Origin: Balaenoptera acutorostrata
Taxonomy: Eukaryota; Chordata; Mammalia; Artiodactyla; Balaenopteridae
Assembly (NCBI RefSeq): GCF_949987535.1
Contig: NW_026646029.1
Span: forward strand, 868,001-932,000
Direction of reading: 5' to 3'
DNA: 64,000 nt
Shown piece after piece: positions 34,339 to 46,659 of the stretch (within the stretch, counting starts at the first letter, position 1; each line of letters begins with the position of its first letter). Under the pieces are notes generated by a model. The model did no database searches. It was not told where the DNA came from and saw nothing but the letters and a program-made list of their open reading frames with translations. The translations under genes were made by a program, and so were the position numbers.

Positions 34339-36098
34339 CACTCATCGTGCTGCTACTAGCCTTATGACGTTGATTTCATGGCTGAGTGATATTCCATTGT
34401 ACATGAGGACCACAACTTCTTTATCCATTTTTCTCTTTCCTAGGATATTTAAGGTGTAATGAAGTGGGGGTTCTAGTCAACAGAGCAGCCCTAAACTTTG
34501 GGGTGCCTGTGTCTTGCTGATTTTTAGTTTTCCCAATTTATACGCCCATGCGTGGAAGTGCCGTATGCTCTCTAAGCTGTGTTTTTTAGATGTTTCAGGA
34601 CACACCGTACACTTCTCCAGGGTGGCTGTTGGCAATTTACATCGCGCCCATCAGCGTAGCAAGGCTCCCATTTCTCCATGGCCGGTCCTGCATTTCTGGT
34701 TTGGACACTTTTTTCCGCATGGCCCTTTTGCCCGCTGGGAAGCGAGACTTCTTTGGAGCGCTGATTTGCCTTTCCAGGTTGCTTGGTTGGCCAAAAAGGG
34801 CGTATGCGTTTTTTCCTGAATATATTCAGGAAAAAACGCATACGCCCTTTTTGGAAAAGGGCATCATTGTCCACGTTTTGCCGCTTTTCATGTGCTTTCA
34901 AGGCGATTCGAATCTACATCCTGAAATCTGTTTCCTGCAATTCTGCCTTGCTTTCAAATCCTCTTCGTTGCCTTCCCTCAATATATTTGTGGACGAGAGT
35001 TATCATTTATAACTCTGCAGGTTTGGGAATTGCAGTGCCCCTGAGCTCCATTTTTCCAGTCGCTTTTTTGGGAGCTGGCCGCAAAAGCGCACGATTGCTT
35101 CAGGCCCTATTCTGGTTCCAGAGGGCAGGCTAAGCCTGTGGTTAATTCTTCTTCCTGATGGGAAAATAGAGTGACCTGTGCCTGTCCCAACACCTAGAGC
35201 TAGTCTCTCATTGGTTCCCCCTCTTCCCGTTCATCCTCAGGACAAATTGCAACCTGTACGGAACAGGAGCTTAAAGGTGCTGTTTCTCCAAGGAGGGAGA
35301 TGGCTAGTAAAGCGGCTGGAATGGCGAACCCGAGCACAAGGAGATGAGAAATGAGGTGCGTTTTAGAAACCTTTCCCGATCACACGGTGTACCATCTTCT
35401 GGGTTTCTCATGCATGTTTTCGACGTAGGAAGATGCCCTTGAACCTGGAGATTTGGGACCCATGGGATGGGTACCATGCAGTATTACTTTAAAGGGTCTG
35501 CGTTGGCTCACCCAACCTCACCAAACCTCTCAGCCCCAAGAGTGTCCACCCTTATGTCTCAATCAGCTGTGGGTCTAGATATGGTCAATCCAGGTTGCAT
35601 CACAGCCCCTGAACGAATTGTGTAAGAATTTCTCTCTCTTTCACTGTCTTTGTTTCACGGGTTTTGAAAAGTCATTTATTTTTATAATGGGGTTTAGCTG
35701 CTTTTCACGGCTGTGTTTATGCCGCTTTACACCCCCTTGACTCACTTACAGAGAGATATCAATACATAGGTGTGAAGATTCTTACTAGTCAGATATATTA
35801 TTGTGCGGTGAATAGGGGGTGTTGAGTCCAGTTCACTGAGCAAGGAGTAGGTCTTGTCTATTACATATTGGGTTTATGGAACGGTATCTGAGCTAATTTG
35901 AAACCCTTGTTTTATGCATCACCCCACCTCACCTTTCCCGTTCAGCAGCCATAGTGTGTTTTCTGGACGTGTGACTCTGTTCTGTTTTGTAATTCTGTTC
36001 AAGTGTAGCGGTTTTTACATTCCCTCTATAAGTGATATCTTATGATAAGTGTCTTTTTCTGTGTGACTTATTTCACTTAGAATCGTCGTACCTAAATC
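34339..36098 (+). repeat. Satellite monomer M14
   Basis: 1,760 bp and very similar to M9, five monomers (8,800 bp) upstream, except that its palindrome (34,787-34,858) lacks M9's mirrored pair of changes. Tail of the TTCTGGACGTG type. Confidence 0.93.
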
Positions 36099-37858
36099 CA
36101 CTCATCGTGCTGCTACTAGCCTTATGACGTTGATTTCATGGCTGAGTGATATTCCATTGTACATGAGGACCACAACTTCTTTATCCATTTTTCTCTTTCC
36201 TAGGATATTTAAGGTGTAATGAAGTGGGGGTTCTAGTCAACAGAGCAGCCCTAAACTTTGGGGTGCCTGTGTCTTGCTGATTTTTAGTTTTCCAAATTTA
36301 TACGCCCATGCGTGGAAGTGCCGAATGCTCTCTAAGCTGTGTTTTTTAGATGTTTCAGGACACACCGTACACTTCTCCAGGGTGGCTGTTGGCAATTTAC
36401 ATCGCGCCCATCAGCGTAGTAAGGCTCCCATTTCTCCATGGCCGGTCCTGCATTTCTGGTTTGGACACTTTTTTCCGCATGGCCCTTTTGCCCGCTGGGA
36501 AGCGAGACTTCTTTGGAGCGCTGATTTGCCTTTCCAGGTTGCTTGGTTGGCCAAAAAGGGCGTATGCGTTTTTTCCTGAATATATTCAGGAAAAAACGCA
36601 TACGCCCTTTTTGGAAAAGGGCATCATTGTCCACGTTTTGCCGCTTTTCATGTGCTTTCAAGGCGATTCGAATCTACCTCCTGAAATCTGTTTCCTGCAA
36701 TTCTGCCTTGCTTTCAAATCCTCTTCGTTGCCTTCCCTCAATATATTTGTGGACGAGAGTTATCATTTATAACTCTGCAGGTTTGTGAATTGCAGTGCCC
36801 CTGAGCTCCATTTTTCCAGTCGCTTTTTTGGGAGCTGGCCGCAAAAGCGCACGATTGCTTCAGGCCCTATTCTGGTTCCAGAGGGCAGGCTAAGCCTGTG
36901 GTTAATTCTTCTTCCTCATGGATAAATAGAGTGACCTGTGCCTGTCCCAACACATAGAGCTAGTCTCTCATTGGTTCCCCCTCTTCCCGTTCATCCTCAG
37001 GACAAATTGCAACCTGTACGGAACAGGAGGTTAAAGGTGCTGATTCTCCAAGGAGGGAGATGGCTAGTAAAGCGGCTGGAATGGCGAACCCGAGCACAAG
37101 GAGATGAGAAATGAGGTGCGTTTTAGAAACCTTTCCCGATCACACGGTGTACCATCTTCTGGGTTTCTCATGCATGTTTTCGACGTAGGAAGATGCCCTT
37201 GAACCTGGAGATTTGGGACCCATGGGATGGGTACCATGCAGTATTACTTTAAAGGGTCTGCGTTGGCTCACCCAACCTCACCAAACCTCTCAGCCCCAAG
37301 AGTGTCCACCCTTATGTCTCAATCAGCTGTGGGTCTAGATATGGTCAATCCAGGTTGCATCACAGCCCCTGAACGAATTGTGTAAGAATTTCTCTCTGTT
37401 TCACTGTCTTTGTTTCACGGGTTTTGAAAAGTCATTTATTTTTATAATGGGGTTTAGCTGCTTTTCACGGCTGTGTTTATGCCGCTTTACACCCCCTTGA
37501 CTCACTTACAGAGAGATATCAATACATAGGTGTGAAGATTCTTACTAGTCAGATATATTCTTGTGCGGTGAATAGGGGGTGTTGAGTCCAGTTCACTGAT
37601 CAAGGAGTAGGTCTTGTCTATTACATATTGGGTTTATGGAACGGTATCTGAGCTAATTTGAAACCCCTGTTTTATGCATCACCCCACCTCACCTTTCCCG
37701 TTCAGCAGCCATAGTGTGTTTTCTGGACGTGTGACTCAGTTCTGTTTTGTAATTCTGTTCAAGTGTAGCGGGTTTTACATTCCCTCTATAAGTGATATCT
37801 TATGATAAGTGTCTTTTTCTGTGTGACTTATTTCACTTAGAATCGTCGTACCTAAATC
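36099..37858 (+). repeat. Satellite monomer M15
   Basis: 1,760 bp. Shares ATCGCGCCC and TTCTAGTCAA with M9, M14 and M17. Palindrome at 36,547-36,618, perfect over its inner 64 bp, outer right arm GGAAAA. The variant TCCAAATTT near 36,291 is shared with M17. Confidence 0.93.
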
Positions 37859-39618
37859 CACTCATCGTGCTGCTACTAGCCTTATGACGTGGATTTCATG
37901 GCTGAGTGATATTCCATTGTACATGAGGACCACAACTTCGTTATCCACTTTTCTCTTTCCTAGGATATTTAAGGTGTAATGAAGTGGGGGTTCTTGTCAA
38001 CAGAGCAGCCCTAAACTTTGGGGTGCCTGTGTCTTGCTGATTTTTAGTTTTCCCAATTTATACGCCCATGAGTGGAAGTGCCCTATGCTCTCCAAGCTGT
38101 GTTTTTTAAATGTTTCAGGACACACCGTACACTTCTCCAGAGTGGCTGTTGGCAATTTACATCCCGCCCATCAGCGTAGCAAGGCTCCCATTTCTCCATG
38201 GCCGGTCCTGCATTTCTGGTTTGGACACTTTTTTCCGCATGGCCCTTTTGCCCGCTGGGAAGCGAGACTTCTTTGGAGCGCTGATTTGCCTTTCCAGGTT
38301 GCTTGGTTGGCCAAAAAGGGCGTATGCGTTTTTTCCTGAATATATTCAGGAAAAAACGCATACGCTCTTTTTGGAAAAGGGCATCATTGTCCACGTTTTG
38401 CCGCTTTTCATGTGCTTTCAAGGCGATTCGAATCTACATCCTGAAATCTGTTTACTGCAATTCTGCCTTGCTTTCAAATCCTCTTCGTTGCCTTCCCTCA
38501 ATATATTTGTGGACGAGAGTTATCATTTATAACTCTGCAGGTTTGGGAATTGCAGTGCCCCTGAGCTCCATTTTTCCAGTCGCTTTTTTGGGAGCTGGCC
38601 GCAAAAGCGCACGATTGCTTCAGGCCCTATTCTGGTTCCAGAGGGCAGGCTAAGCCTGTGGTTAATTCTTCTTCCTCATGGATAAATAGAGTGACCTGTG
38701 CCTGTCCCAACAGCTAGAGCTAGTCTCTCATTGGTTCCCCCTCTTCCCGTTCATCCTCAGGACAAATTGCAACCTGTACGGAACAGGAGCTTAAAGGTGC
38801 TGATTCTCCAAGGAGGGAGATGGCTAGTAAAGCGGCTGGAATGGCGAACCCGAGCACAAGGAGATGAGAAATGAGGTGCGTTTTAGAAACCTTTCCCGAT
38901 CACACGGTGTACCATCTTCTGGGTTTCTCATGCATGTTTTCGACGTAGGAAGATGCCCTTGAACCTGGAGATTTGGGACCCATGGGATGGGTACCATGCA
39001 GTATTACTTTAAAGGGTCTGCGTTGGCTCACCCAACCTCACCAAACCTCTCAGCCCCAAGAGTGTCCACCCTTATGTCTCAATCAGCTGTGGGTCTAGAT
39101 ATGGTCAATCCAGGTTGCATCACAGCCCCTGAACGAATTGTGTAAGAATTTCTCTCTCTTTCACTGTCTTTGTTTCACGGGTTTTGAAAAGTCATTTATT
39201 TTTATAATGGGGTTTAGCTGCTTTTCACGGCTGTGTTTATGCCGCTTTACACCCCCTTGACTCACTTACAGAGAGATATCAATACATAGGTGTGAAGATT
39301 CTTACTAGTCAGATATATTATTGTGCGGTGAATAGGGGGTGTTGAGTCCAGTTCACTGAGCAAGGAGTAGGTCTTGTCTATTACATATTGGGTTTATGGA
39401 ACGGTATCTGAGCTAATTTGAAACCCTTGTTTTATGCATCACCCCACCTCACCTTTCCCGTTCAGCAGCCATAGTGTGTTTTCTGGACGTGTGACTCTGT
39501 TCTGTTTTGTAATTCTGTTCAAGTGTAGCGGTTTTTACATTCCCTCTATAAGTGATATCTTATGATAAGTGTCTTTTTCTGTGTGACTTATTTCACTTAG
39601 AATCGTCGTACCTAAATC
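37859..39618 (+). repeat. Satellite monomer M16
   Basis: 1,760 bp. The left part resembles the M1/M6 type (CCCATGAGTGG); from the palindrome (38,307-38,378) onward it matches M17, with GCTCTTTTTGG in the right arm, TACATCCTG after it, and CAGCTAGAGC. Confidence 0.93.
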
Positions 39619-41378
39619 CACTCATCGTGCTGCTACTAGCCTTATGACGTTGATTTCATGGCTGAGTGATATTCCATTGTACATGAGGACCACAACTTCT
39701 TTATCCATTTTTCTCTTTCCTAGGATATTTAAGGTGTAATGAAGTGGGGGTTCTAGTCAACAGAGCAGCCCTAAACTTTGGGGTGCCTGTGTCTTGCTGA
39801 TTTTTAGTTTTCCAAATTTATAAGCCCATGCGTGGAAGTGCCGAATGCTCTCTAAGCTGTGTTTTTTAGATGTTTCAGGACACACCGTACACTTCTCCAG
39901 GGTGGCTGTTGGCAATTTACATCGCGCCCATCAGCGTAGCAAGGCTCCCATTTCTCCATGGCCGGTCCTGCATTTCTGGTTTGGACACTTTTTTCCGCAT
40001 GGCCCTTTTGCCCGCTGGGAAGCGAGACTTCTTTGGAGCGCTGATTTGCTTTTCCAGGTTGCTTGGTTGGCCAAAAAGGGCGTATGCGTTTTTTCCTGAA
40101 TATATTCAGGAAAAAACGCATACGCTCTTTTTGGAAAAGGGCATCATTGTCCACGTTTTGCCGCTTTTCATGTGCTTTCAAGGCGATTCGAATCTACATC
40201 CTGAAATCTGTTTCCTGCAATTCTGCCTTGCTTTCAAATCCTCTTCGTTGCCTTCCCTCAATATATTTGTGGACGAGAGTTATCATTTATAACTCTGCAG
40301 GTTTGGGAATTGCAGTGCCCCTGAGCTCCATTTTTCCAGTCGCTTTTTTGGGAGCTGGCCGCAAAAGCGCACGATTGCTTCAGGCCCTATTCTGGTTCCA
40401 GAGGGCAGGCTAAGCCTGTGGTTAATTCTTCTTCCTCATGGATAAATAGAGTGACCTGTGCCTGTCCCAACAGCTAGAGCTAGTCTCTCATTGGTTCCCC
40501 CTCTTCCCGTTCATCCTCAGGACAAATTGCAACCTGTACGGAACAGGAGCTTAAAGGTGCTGATTCTCCAAGGAGGGAGATGGCTAGTAAAGCGGCTGGA
40601 ATGGCGAACCCGAGCACAAGGAGATGAGAAATGAGGTGCGTTTTAGAAACCTTTCCCGATCACACGGTGTACCATCTTCTGGGTTTCTCATGCATGTTTT
40701 CGACGTAGGAAGATGCCCTTGAACCTGGAGATTTGGGACCCATGGGATGGGTACCATGCAGTATTACTTTAAAGGGTCTGCGTTGGCTCACCCAACCTCA
40801 CCAAACCTCTCAGCCCCAAGAGTGTCCACCCTTATGTCTCAATCAGCTGTGGGTCTAGATATGGTCAATCCAGGTTGCATCACAGACCCTGAACGAATTG
40901 TGTAAGAATTTCTCTCTCTTTCACTGTCTTTGTTTCACGGGTTTTGAAAAGTCATTTATTTTTATAACGGGGTTTAGCTGCTTTTCACGGCTGTGTTTAT
41001 GCCGCTTTACACCCCCTTGACTCACTTACAGAGAGATATAAAAACATAGGTGAGAAGATTCTTACTGGTCAGATATATTCTTGTGCGGTGAATAGGGGGT
41101 GTTGAGTCCAGTTCACTGAGCAAGGAGTAGGTCTTGTCTATTACATATTGGGTTTATGGAACGGTATCTGAGCTAATTTGAAACCCCTGTTTTATGCATC
41201 ACCCCACCTCACCTTTCCCGTTCAGCAGCCATAGTGTGTTTTCTGGACGTGTGGCTCTGTTCTGTTTTGTAATTCTGTTCAAGTGTAGCGGTTTTTACAT
41301 TCCCTCTATAAGTGATATCTTATGATAAGTGTCTTTTTCTGTGTGACTTATTTCACTTAGAATCGTCGTACCTAAATC
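39619..41378 (+). repeat. Satellite monomer M17
   Basis: 1,760 bp. The left part is M15-like, including TCCAAATTT; the right part is M16-like. Palindrome at 40,067-40,138 with the GCTC right-arm mismatch and GGAAAA outer arm. Confidence 0.93.
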
Positions 41379-43139
41379 CACTCATCGTGCTGCTACTAGC
41401 CTTATGACGTTGATTTCATGGCTGAGTGATATTCCATTGTACATGAGGACCACAACTTCTTTATCCATTTTTCTCTTTCCTAGGATATTTAAGGTGTAAT
41501 GAAGTGGGGGTTCTTGTCAGCAGAGCAGCCCTAAACTTTGGGGTGCCTGTGTCTTGCTGATTTTTAATTTTCCCAATTTATATGCCCATGCATGGAAGTG
41601 CCCTATGCTCTCTAAGCTGTGTGTTTTAGATGTTTCAGGACACACCGTACACTTCTCCAGAGTGGCTGTTGGCAATTTACGTCCCGCCCATCGGCGTAGC
41701 AAGGCTCCCATTTCTCCACGGCCGGTCCTGCATTTCTGGTTTGGACACTTTTTTCTGCATGGCCCTTTTGCCCGCTGGGAAGCGAGACTTCTTTGGAGCG
41801 CTGATTTGCCTTTCCAGGTTGCTTGGTTGGCCAAAAAGGGCGTATGCGTTTTTTCCTGAATATATTCAGGAAAAAACGCATACGCTCTTTTTGGAAAAGG
41901 GCATCATTGTCCACGTTTTGCCGCTTTTCATGTGCTTTCAAGGCGATTCGAATCTACATCCTGAAATCTGTTTCCTGCAATTCTGCCTTGCTTTCAAATC
42001 CTCTTCGTTGCCTTCCCTCAATATATTTGTGGACGAGAGTTATCATTTATAACTCTGCAGGTTTGGGAATTGCAGTGCCCCTGAGCTCCATTTTTCAAGT
42101 CGCTTTTTTGGGAGCTGGCCGCAAAAGCGCACGATTGCTTCAGGCCCTATTCTAGTTCCAGAGGGCAGGCTAAGCCTGTGGTTCATTCTTCTTCCTCATG
42201 GATAAATAGAGTGACCTGTGCCTGTCCCAACACCTAGAGCTAGTCTCTCATTGGTTCCCCCTCTTCCCGTTCATCCTCAGGACAAATTGCAACCTGTACG
42301 GAACAGGAGCTTAAAGGTGCTGATTCTCCAAGGAGGGAGATGGCTAGTAAAGCGGCTGGAATGGCGAACCCGAGCACAAGGAGATGAGAAATGAGGTGCG
42401 TTTTAGAAACCTTTCCCGATCACACGGTGTACCATCTTCTGGGTTTCTCATGCATGTTTTCGACGTAGGAAGATGCCCTTGAACCTGGAGATTTGGGACC
42501 CATGGGATGGGTACCATGCAGTATTACTTTAAAGGGTCTGCGTTGGCTCACCCAACCTCACCAAACCTCTCAGCCCCAAGAGTGTCCACCCTTATGTCTC
42601 AATCAGCTGTGGGTCTAGATATGGTCAATCCAGGTTGCATCACAGCTCCTGAACGAATTGTGTAAGAATTTCTCTCTCTTTCACTGTCTTTGTTTCACGG
42701 GATTTTGAAAGGTCATTTGTTTTTATAATGGGGTTTAGCTGCTTTTCACGGCTGTGTTTATGCCGCTTTACACCCCCTTGACTCACTTACAGAGAGATAT
42801 CAATACATAGGTGTGAAGATTCTTACTAGTCAGATATATTCTTGTGCGGTGAATAGGGGGTGTTGAGTCCAGTTCACTGAGCAAGGAGTAGGTCTTGTCT
42901 ATTACATATTGGGTTTATGGAACGGTATCTGAGCTAATTTGAAACCCCTGTTTTATGCATCACCTCACCTCACCTTTCCCGTTCAGCAGCCATAGTGTGT
43001 TTTCTGGACGTGTGACTCTGTTCTGTTTTGTAATTCTGTTCAAGTGTAGCGGTTTTTACATTCCCTCTATAAGTGATATCTTATGATAAGTGTCTTTTTC
43101 TGTGTGACTTATTTCACTTAGAATCGTCGTACCTAAATC
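41379..43139 (+). repeat. Satellite monomer M18, mosaic
   Basis: 1,761 bp; one extra base near 42,703. Upstream of the palindrome it resembles M10-M13 (TTCTTGTCAG, TGTGTTTTAG, TTTCTGCATGG). From the right arm of the palindrome (41,827-41,898) onward it matches M16 and M17. The change of type therefore lies at or beside the palindrome. Confidence 0.93.
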
Positions 43140-44899
43140 CACTCATCGTGCTGCCTCTAGCCTTATGACGTTGATTTCATGGCTGAGTGATATTCCATTG
43201 TACATGAGGACCACAACTTCTTTATCCATTTTTCTCTTTCCTAGGATATTTAAGGTGTAATGAAGTGGGGGTTCTTGTCAACAGAGCAGCCCTAAACGTT
43301 GGGGTGCCTGTGTCTTGCTGATTTTTAGTTTTCCCAGTTTATACGCCCATGCGTGGAAGTGCCGTATGCTCTCTAAGCTGTGTTTTTTAGACGTTTCAGG
43401 AAACACCGTACATTTCTCCAGGTTGGCTGTTGGCAATTTACATCCCGCCCATCAGCGTAGCAAGGCTCCCATTTCTCCATGGCCAGTCCTGCATTTCTGG
43501 TTTGGACACTTTTTTCCGCATGGCCCTTTTGCCCGCTGGGAAGCGAGACTTCTTTGGAGCGCTGATTTGCCTTTCCAGGTTGCTTGGTTGGCCAAAAAGG
43601 GCGTATGCGTTTTTTCCTGAATATATTCAGGAAAAAACGCATACGCCCTTTTTGGCCAAGGTCATCATTGTCCACGTTTTGCCGCTTTTCATGTGCTTTC
43701 AAGGCGATTCGAATCTACCTCCTGAAATCTGTTTCCTGCAATTCTGCCTTGCTTTCAAATCCTCTTCGTTGCCTTCCCTCAATATATTTGTGGACGAGAG
43801 TTATCATTTATAACTCTGCAGGTTTGTGAATTGCAGTGCCCCTGAGCTCCATTTTTCAAGTCGCTTTTTTGGGAGCTGGCCGCAAAAGCGCAGGATTGCT
43901 TCAGGCCCTATTCTGGTTCCAGAGGGCAGGCTAAGCCTGTGGTTAATTCTTCTTCCTGATGGGAAAATAGAGTGACATGTGCCTGTCCCAACACCTAGAG
44001 CTAGTCTCTCATTGGTTCCCCCTCTTCCCGTTCATCCTCAGGACAAATTGCAACCTGTACGGAACAGGAGCTTAAAGGTGCTGATTCTCCAAGGAGGGAG
44101 ATGGCTAGTAAAGCGGCTGGAATGGCGAACCCGAGCACAAGGAGATGAGAAATGAGGTGCGTTTTAGAAACCTTTCCCGATCACACGGTGTACCATCTTC
44201 TGGGTTTCTCATGCATGTTTTCGACGTAGGAAGATGCCCTTGAACCTGGAGATTTGGGACCCATGGGATGGGTACCATGCAGTATTACTTTAAAGGGTGT
44301 GCGTTGGCTCACCCAACCTCACCAAACCTCTCAGCCCCAAGAGTGTCCACCCTTTTGTCTCAATCAGCTGTGGGTCTAGATATGGTCAATCCAGGTTACA
44401 TCACAGCCCATGAACGAATTGTGTAAGAATTTCTCTCTGTTTCACTGTCTTTGTTTCACGGGTTTTGAAAAGTCATTTATTTTTATAATGGGGTTTAGCT
44501 GCTTTTCACGGCTGTGTTTATGCCGCTTTACACCCCCTTGACTCACTTACAGAGAGATATCAATACATAGGTTTGAAGATTCTTACTAGTCAGATATATT
44601 CTTGTGCGGTGAATAGGGGGTGTTGAGTCCAGTTCACTGAGCAAGGAGTAGGTCTTGTCTATTACATATTGGGTTTATGGAACGGTATCTGAGCTAATTT
44701 GAAACCCTTGTTTTATGCATCACCCCACCTCACCTTTGCCGTTCAGCAGTCATAGTGTGTTTTCTAAACGTGTGACTCTCTTCTGTTTTGTCATTCAGGT
44801 CAAGTGTAGCGGTTTTTACATTCCCTCCATAAGTGATATCTTATGATAAGTGTCTTTTTCTGTGTGACTTATTTCACTTAGAATCGTCGTACCTAAATC
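43140..44899 (+). repeat. Satellite monomer M19 (first of a three-monomer block)
   Basis: 1,760 bp. Starts the subtype with CCTAAACGTT, TTCCCAGTTT and GACGTTTCAGGAAAC. Perfect palindrome at 43,588-43,659. It matches M22 with two differences found by eye (43,662; counterpart of 49,214). Confidence 0.94.
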
Positions 44900-46659
44900 C
44901 ACTCATCGTGCTGCCTCTAGCCTTATGACGTTGATTTCATGGCTGAGTGATATTCCATTGTACATGAGGACCACAACTTCTTTATCCATTTTTCTCTTTC
45001 CTAGGATATTTAAGGTGTAATGAAGTGTGGGTTCTTGTCAACAGAGCAGCCCTAAACGTTGGGGTGCCTGTGTCTTGCTGATTTTTAGTTTTCCCAATTT
45101 ATACGCCCATGCGTGGAAGTGCCGTATGCTCTCTAAGCTGTGTGTTTTAGATGTTTCAGGACACACCGTACAATTCTCCAGAGTGGCTGTTGGCAATTTA
45201 CATCCCGCCCATCAGCGTAGCAAGGCTCCCATTTCTCCATGGCCGGTCCTGCATTTCTGGTTTGGACACTTTTTTCTGCATGGCCCTTTTGCCCGCTGGG
45301 AAGCGAGACTTCTTTGGAGCGCTGATTTGCCTTTCCAGGTTGCTTGGTTTGCCAAAAAGGGCGTATGCGTTTTTTCCTGAATATATTCAGGAAAAAACGC
45401 ATACGCTCTTTTTGGAAAAGGGCATCATTGTCCACGTTTTGCCGCTTTTCATGTGCTTTCAAGGCGATTCGAATCTACCTCCTGAAATCTGTTTCCTGCA
45501 ATTCTGCCTTGCTTTCAAATCCTCTTCGTTGCCTTCCCTCAATATATTTGTGGACGAGAGTTATCATTTATAACTCTGCAGGTTTGTGAATTGCAGTGCC
45601 CCTGAGCTCCATTTTTCAAGTCGCTTTTTTGGGATCTGGCCGCAAAAGCGCAGTATTGCTTCAGGCCCTATTCTGGTTCCAGAGGGCAGGCTAAGCCTGT
45701 GGTTAGTTCTTCTTCCTGATGGATAAATAGAGTGACCTGTGCCTTTCCCAACACCTAGAGCTAGTCTCTCATTGGTTCCCCCTCTTCCCGTTCATCCTCA
45801 GGACAAATTGCAACCTGTACGGAACAGGAGCTTAAAGGTGCTGATTCTCCAAGGAGGGAGATGGCTAGTAAAGCGGCTGGAATGGCGAACACAAGCACAA
45901 GGAGATGAGAAATGAGGTGTGTTTTAGAAACCTTTCCCGATCACACGGTGTACCATCTTCTGGGTTTCTCATGCATGTTTTCGACGTAGGAAGATGCCCT
46001 TGAACCTGGAGATTTGGGACCCATGGGATGGGTACCATGCAGTATTACTTTAAAGGGTGTGCGTTGGCTCACCCAACCTCACCAAACCTCTCAGCCCCAA
46101 GAGTGTCCACCCTTATGCCTCAATCAGCTGTGGGTCTAGATATGGTCAATCCAGGTTGCATCACAGCCCCTGAACGAATTGTGTAAGAATTTCTCTCTCT
46201 TTCACTGTCTTTGGTTCACGGGTTTTGAAAAGTCATTTATTTTTATAATGGGGTTTAGCTGCTTTTCACGGCTGTGTTTATGCTGCTTTACACCCCCTTG
46301 ACTCACTTACAGAGAGATATCAATACATAGGTTTGAAGATTCTTACTAGTCAGATATATTCATGTGTGGTGAATAGGGGGTGTTGAGTCCAGTTCACTGA
46401 GCAAGGAGTAGGTCTTGTCTATTACATATTGGGTTTATGGAACGGTATCTGAGCTAATTTGAAACCCTTGTTTTATGCATCACCCCACCTCACCTTTGCC
46501 GTTCAGCAGTCATAGTGTGTTTTCTAAACGTGTGACTCTCTTCTGTTTTGTCATTCAGGTCAAGTGTAGCGGTTTTTACATTCCCTCTATAAGTGATATC
46601 TTATGATAAGTGTCTTTTTCTGTGTGACTTATTTCACTTAGAATCGTCATACCTAAATC
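44900..46659 (+). repeat. Satellite monomer M20 (second of the block)
   Basis: 1,760 bp. Matches M23 with four differences found by eye (45,173; 45,706; counterparts of 51,034 and 51,177). Its palindrome (45,348-45,419) carries a left-arm G-to-T at 45,350 that pairs with the A at 45,417, restoring one of the two pairs broken by the GGAAAA right arm. Confidence 0.94.
45348..45419. repeat. Palindrome copy with partial pair restoration
   Basis: The right outer arm is GGAAAA rather than GGCCAA, which breaks two pairs. The left outer arm is TTTGCC rather than TTGGCC: T at 45,350 now pairs with A at 45,417. The other lost pair, 45,351 with 45,416, remains broken. The same state is present in M23 (50,628-50,699). 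Confidence 0.9.
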
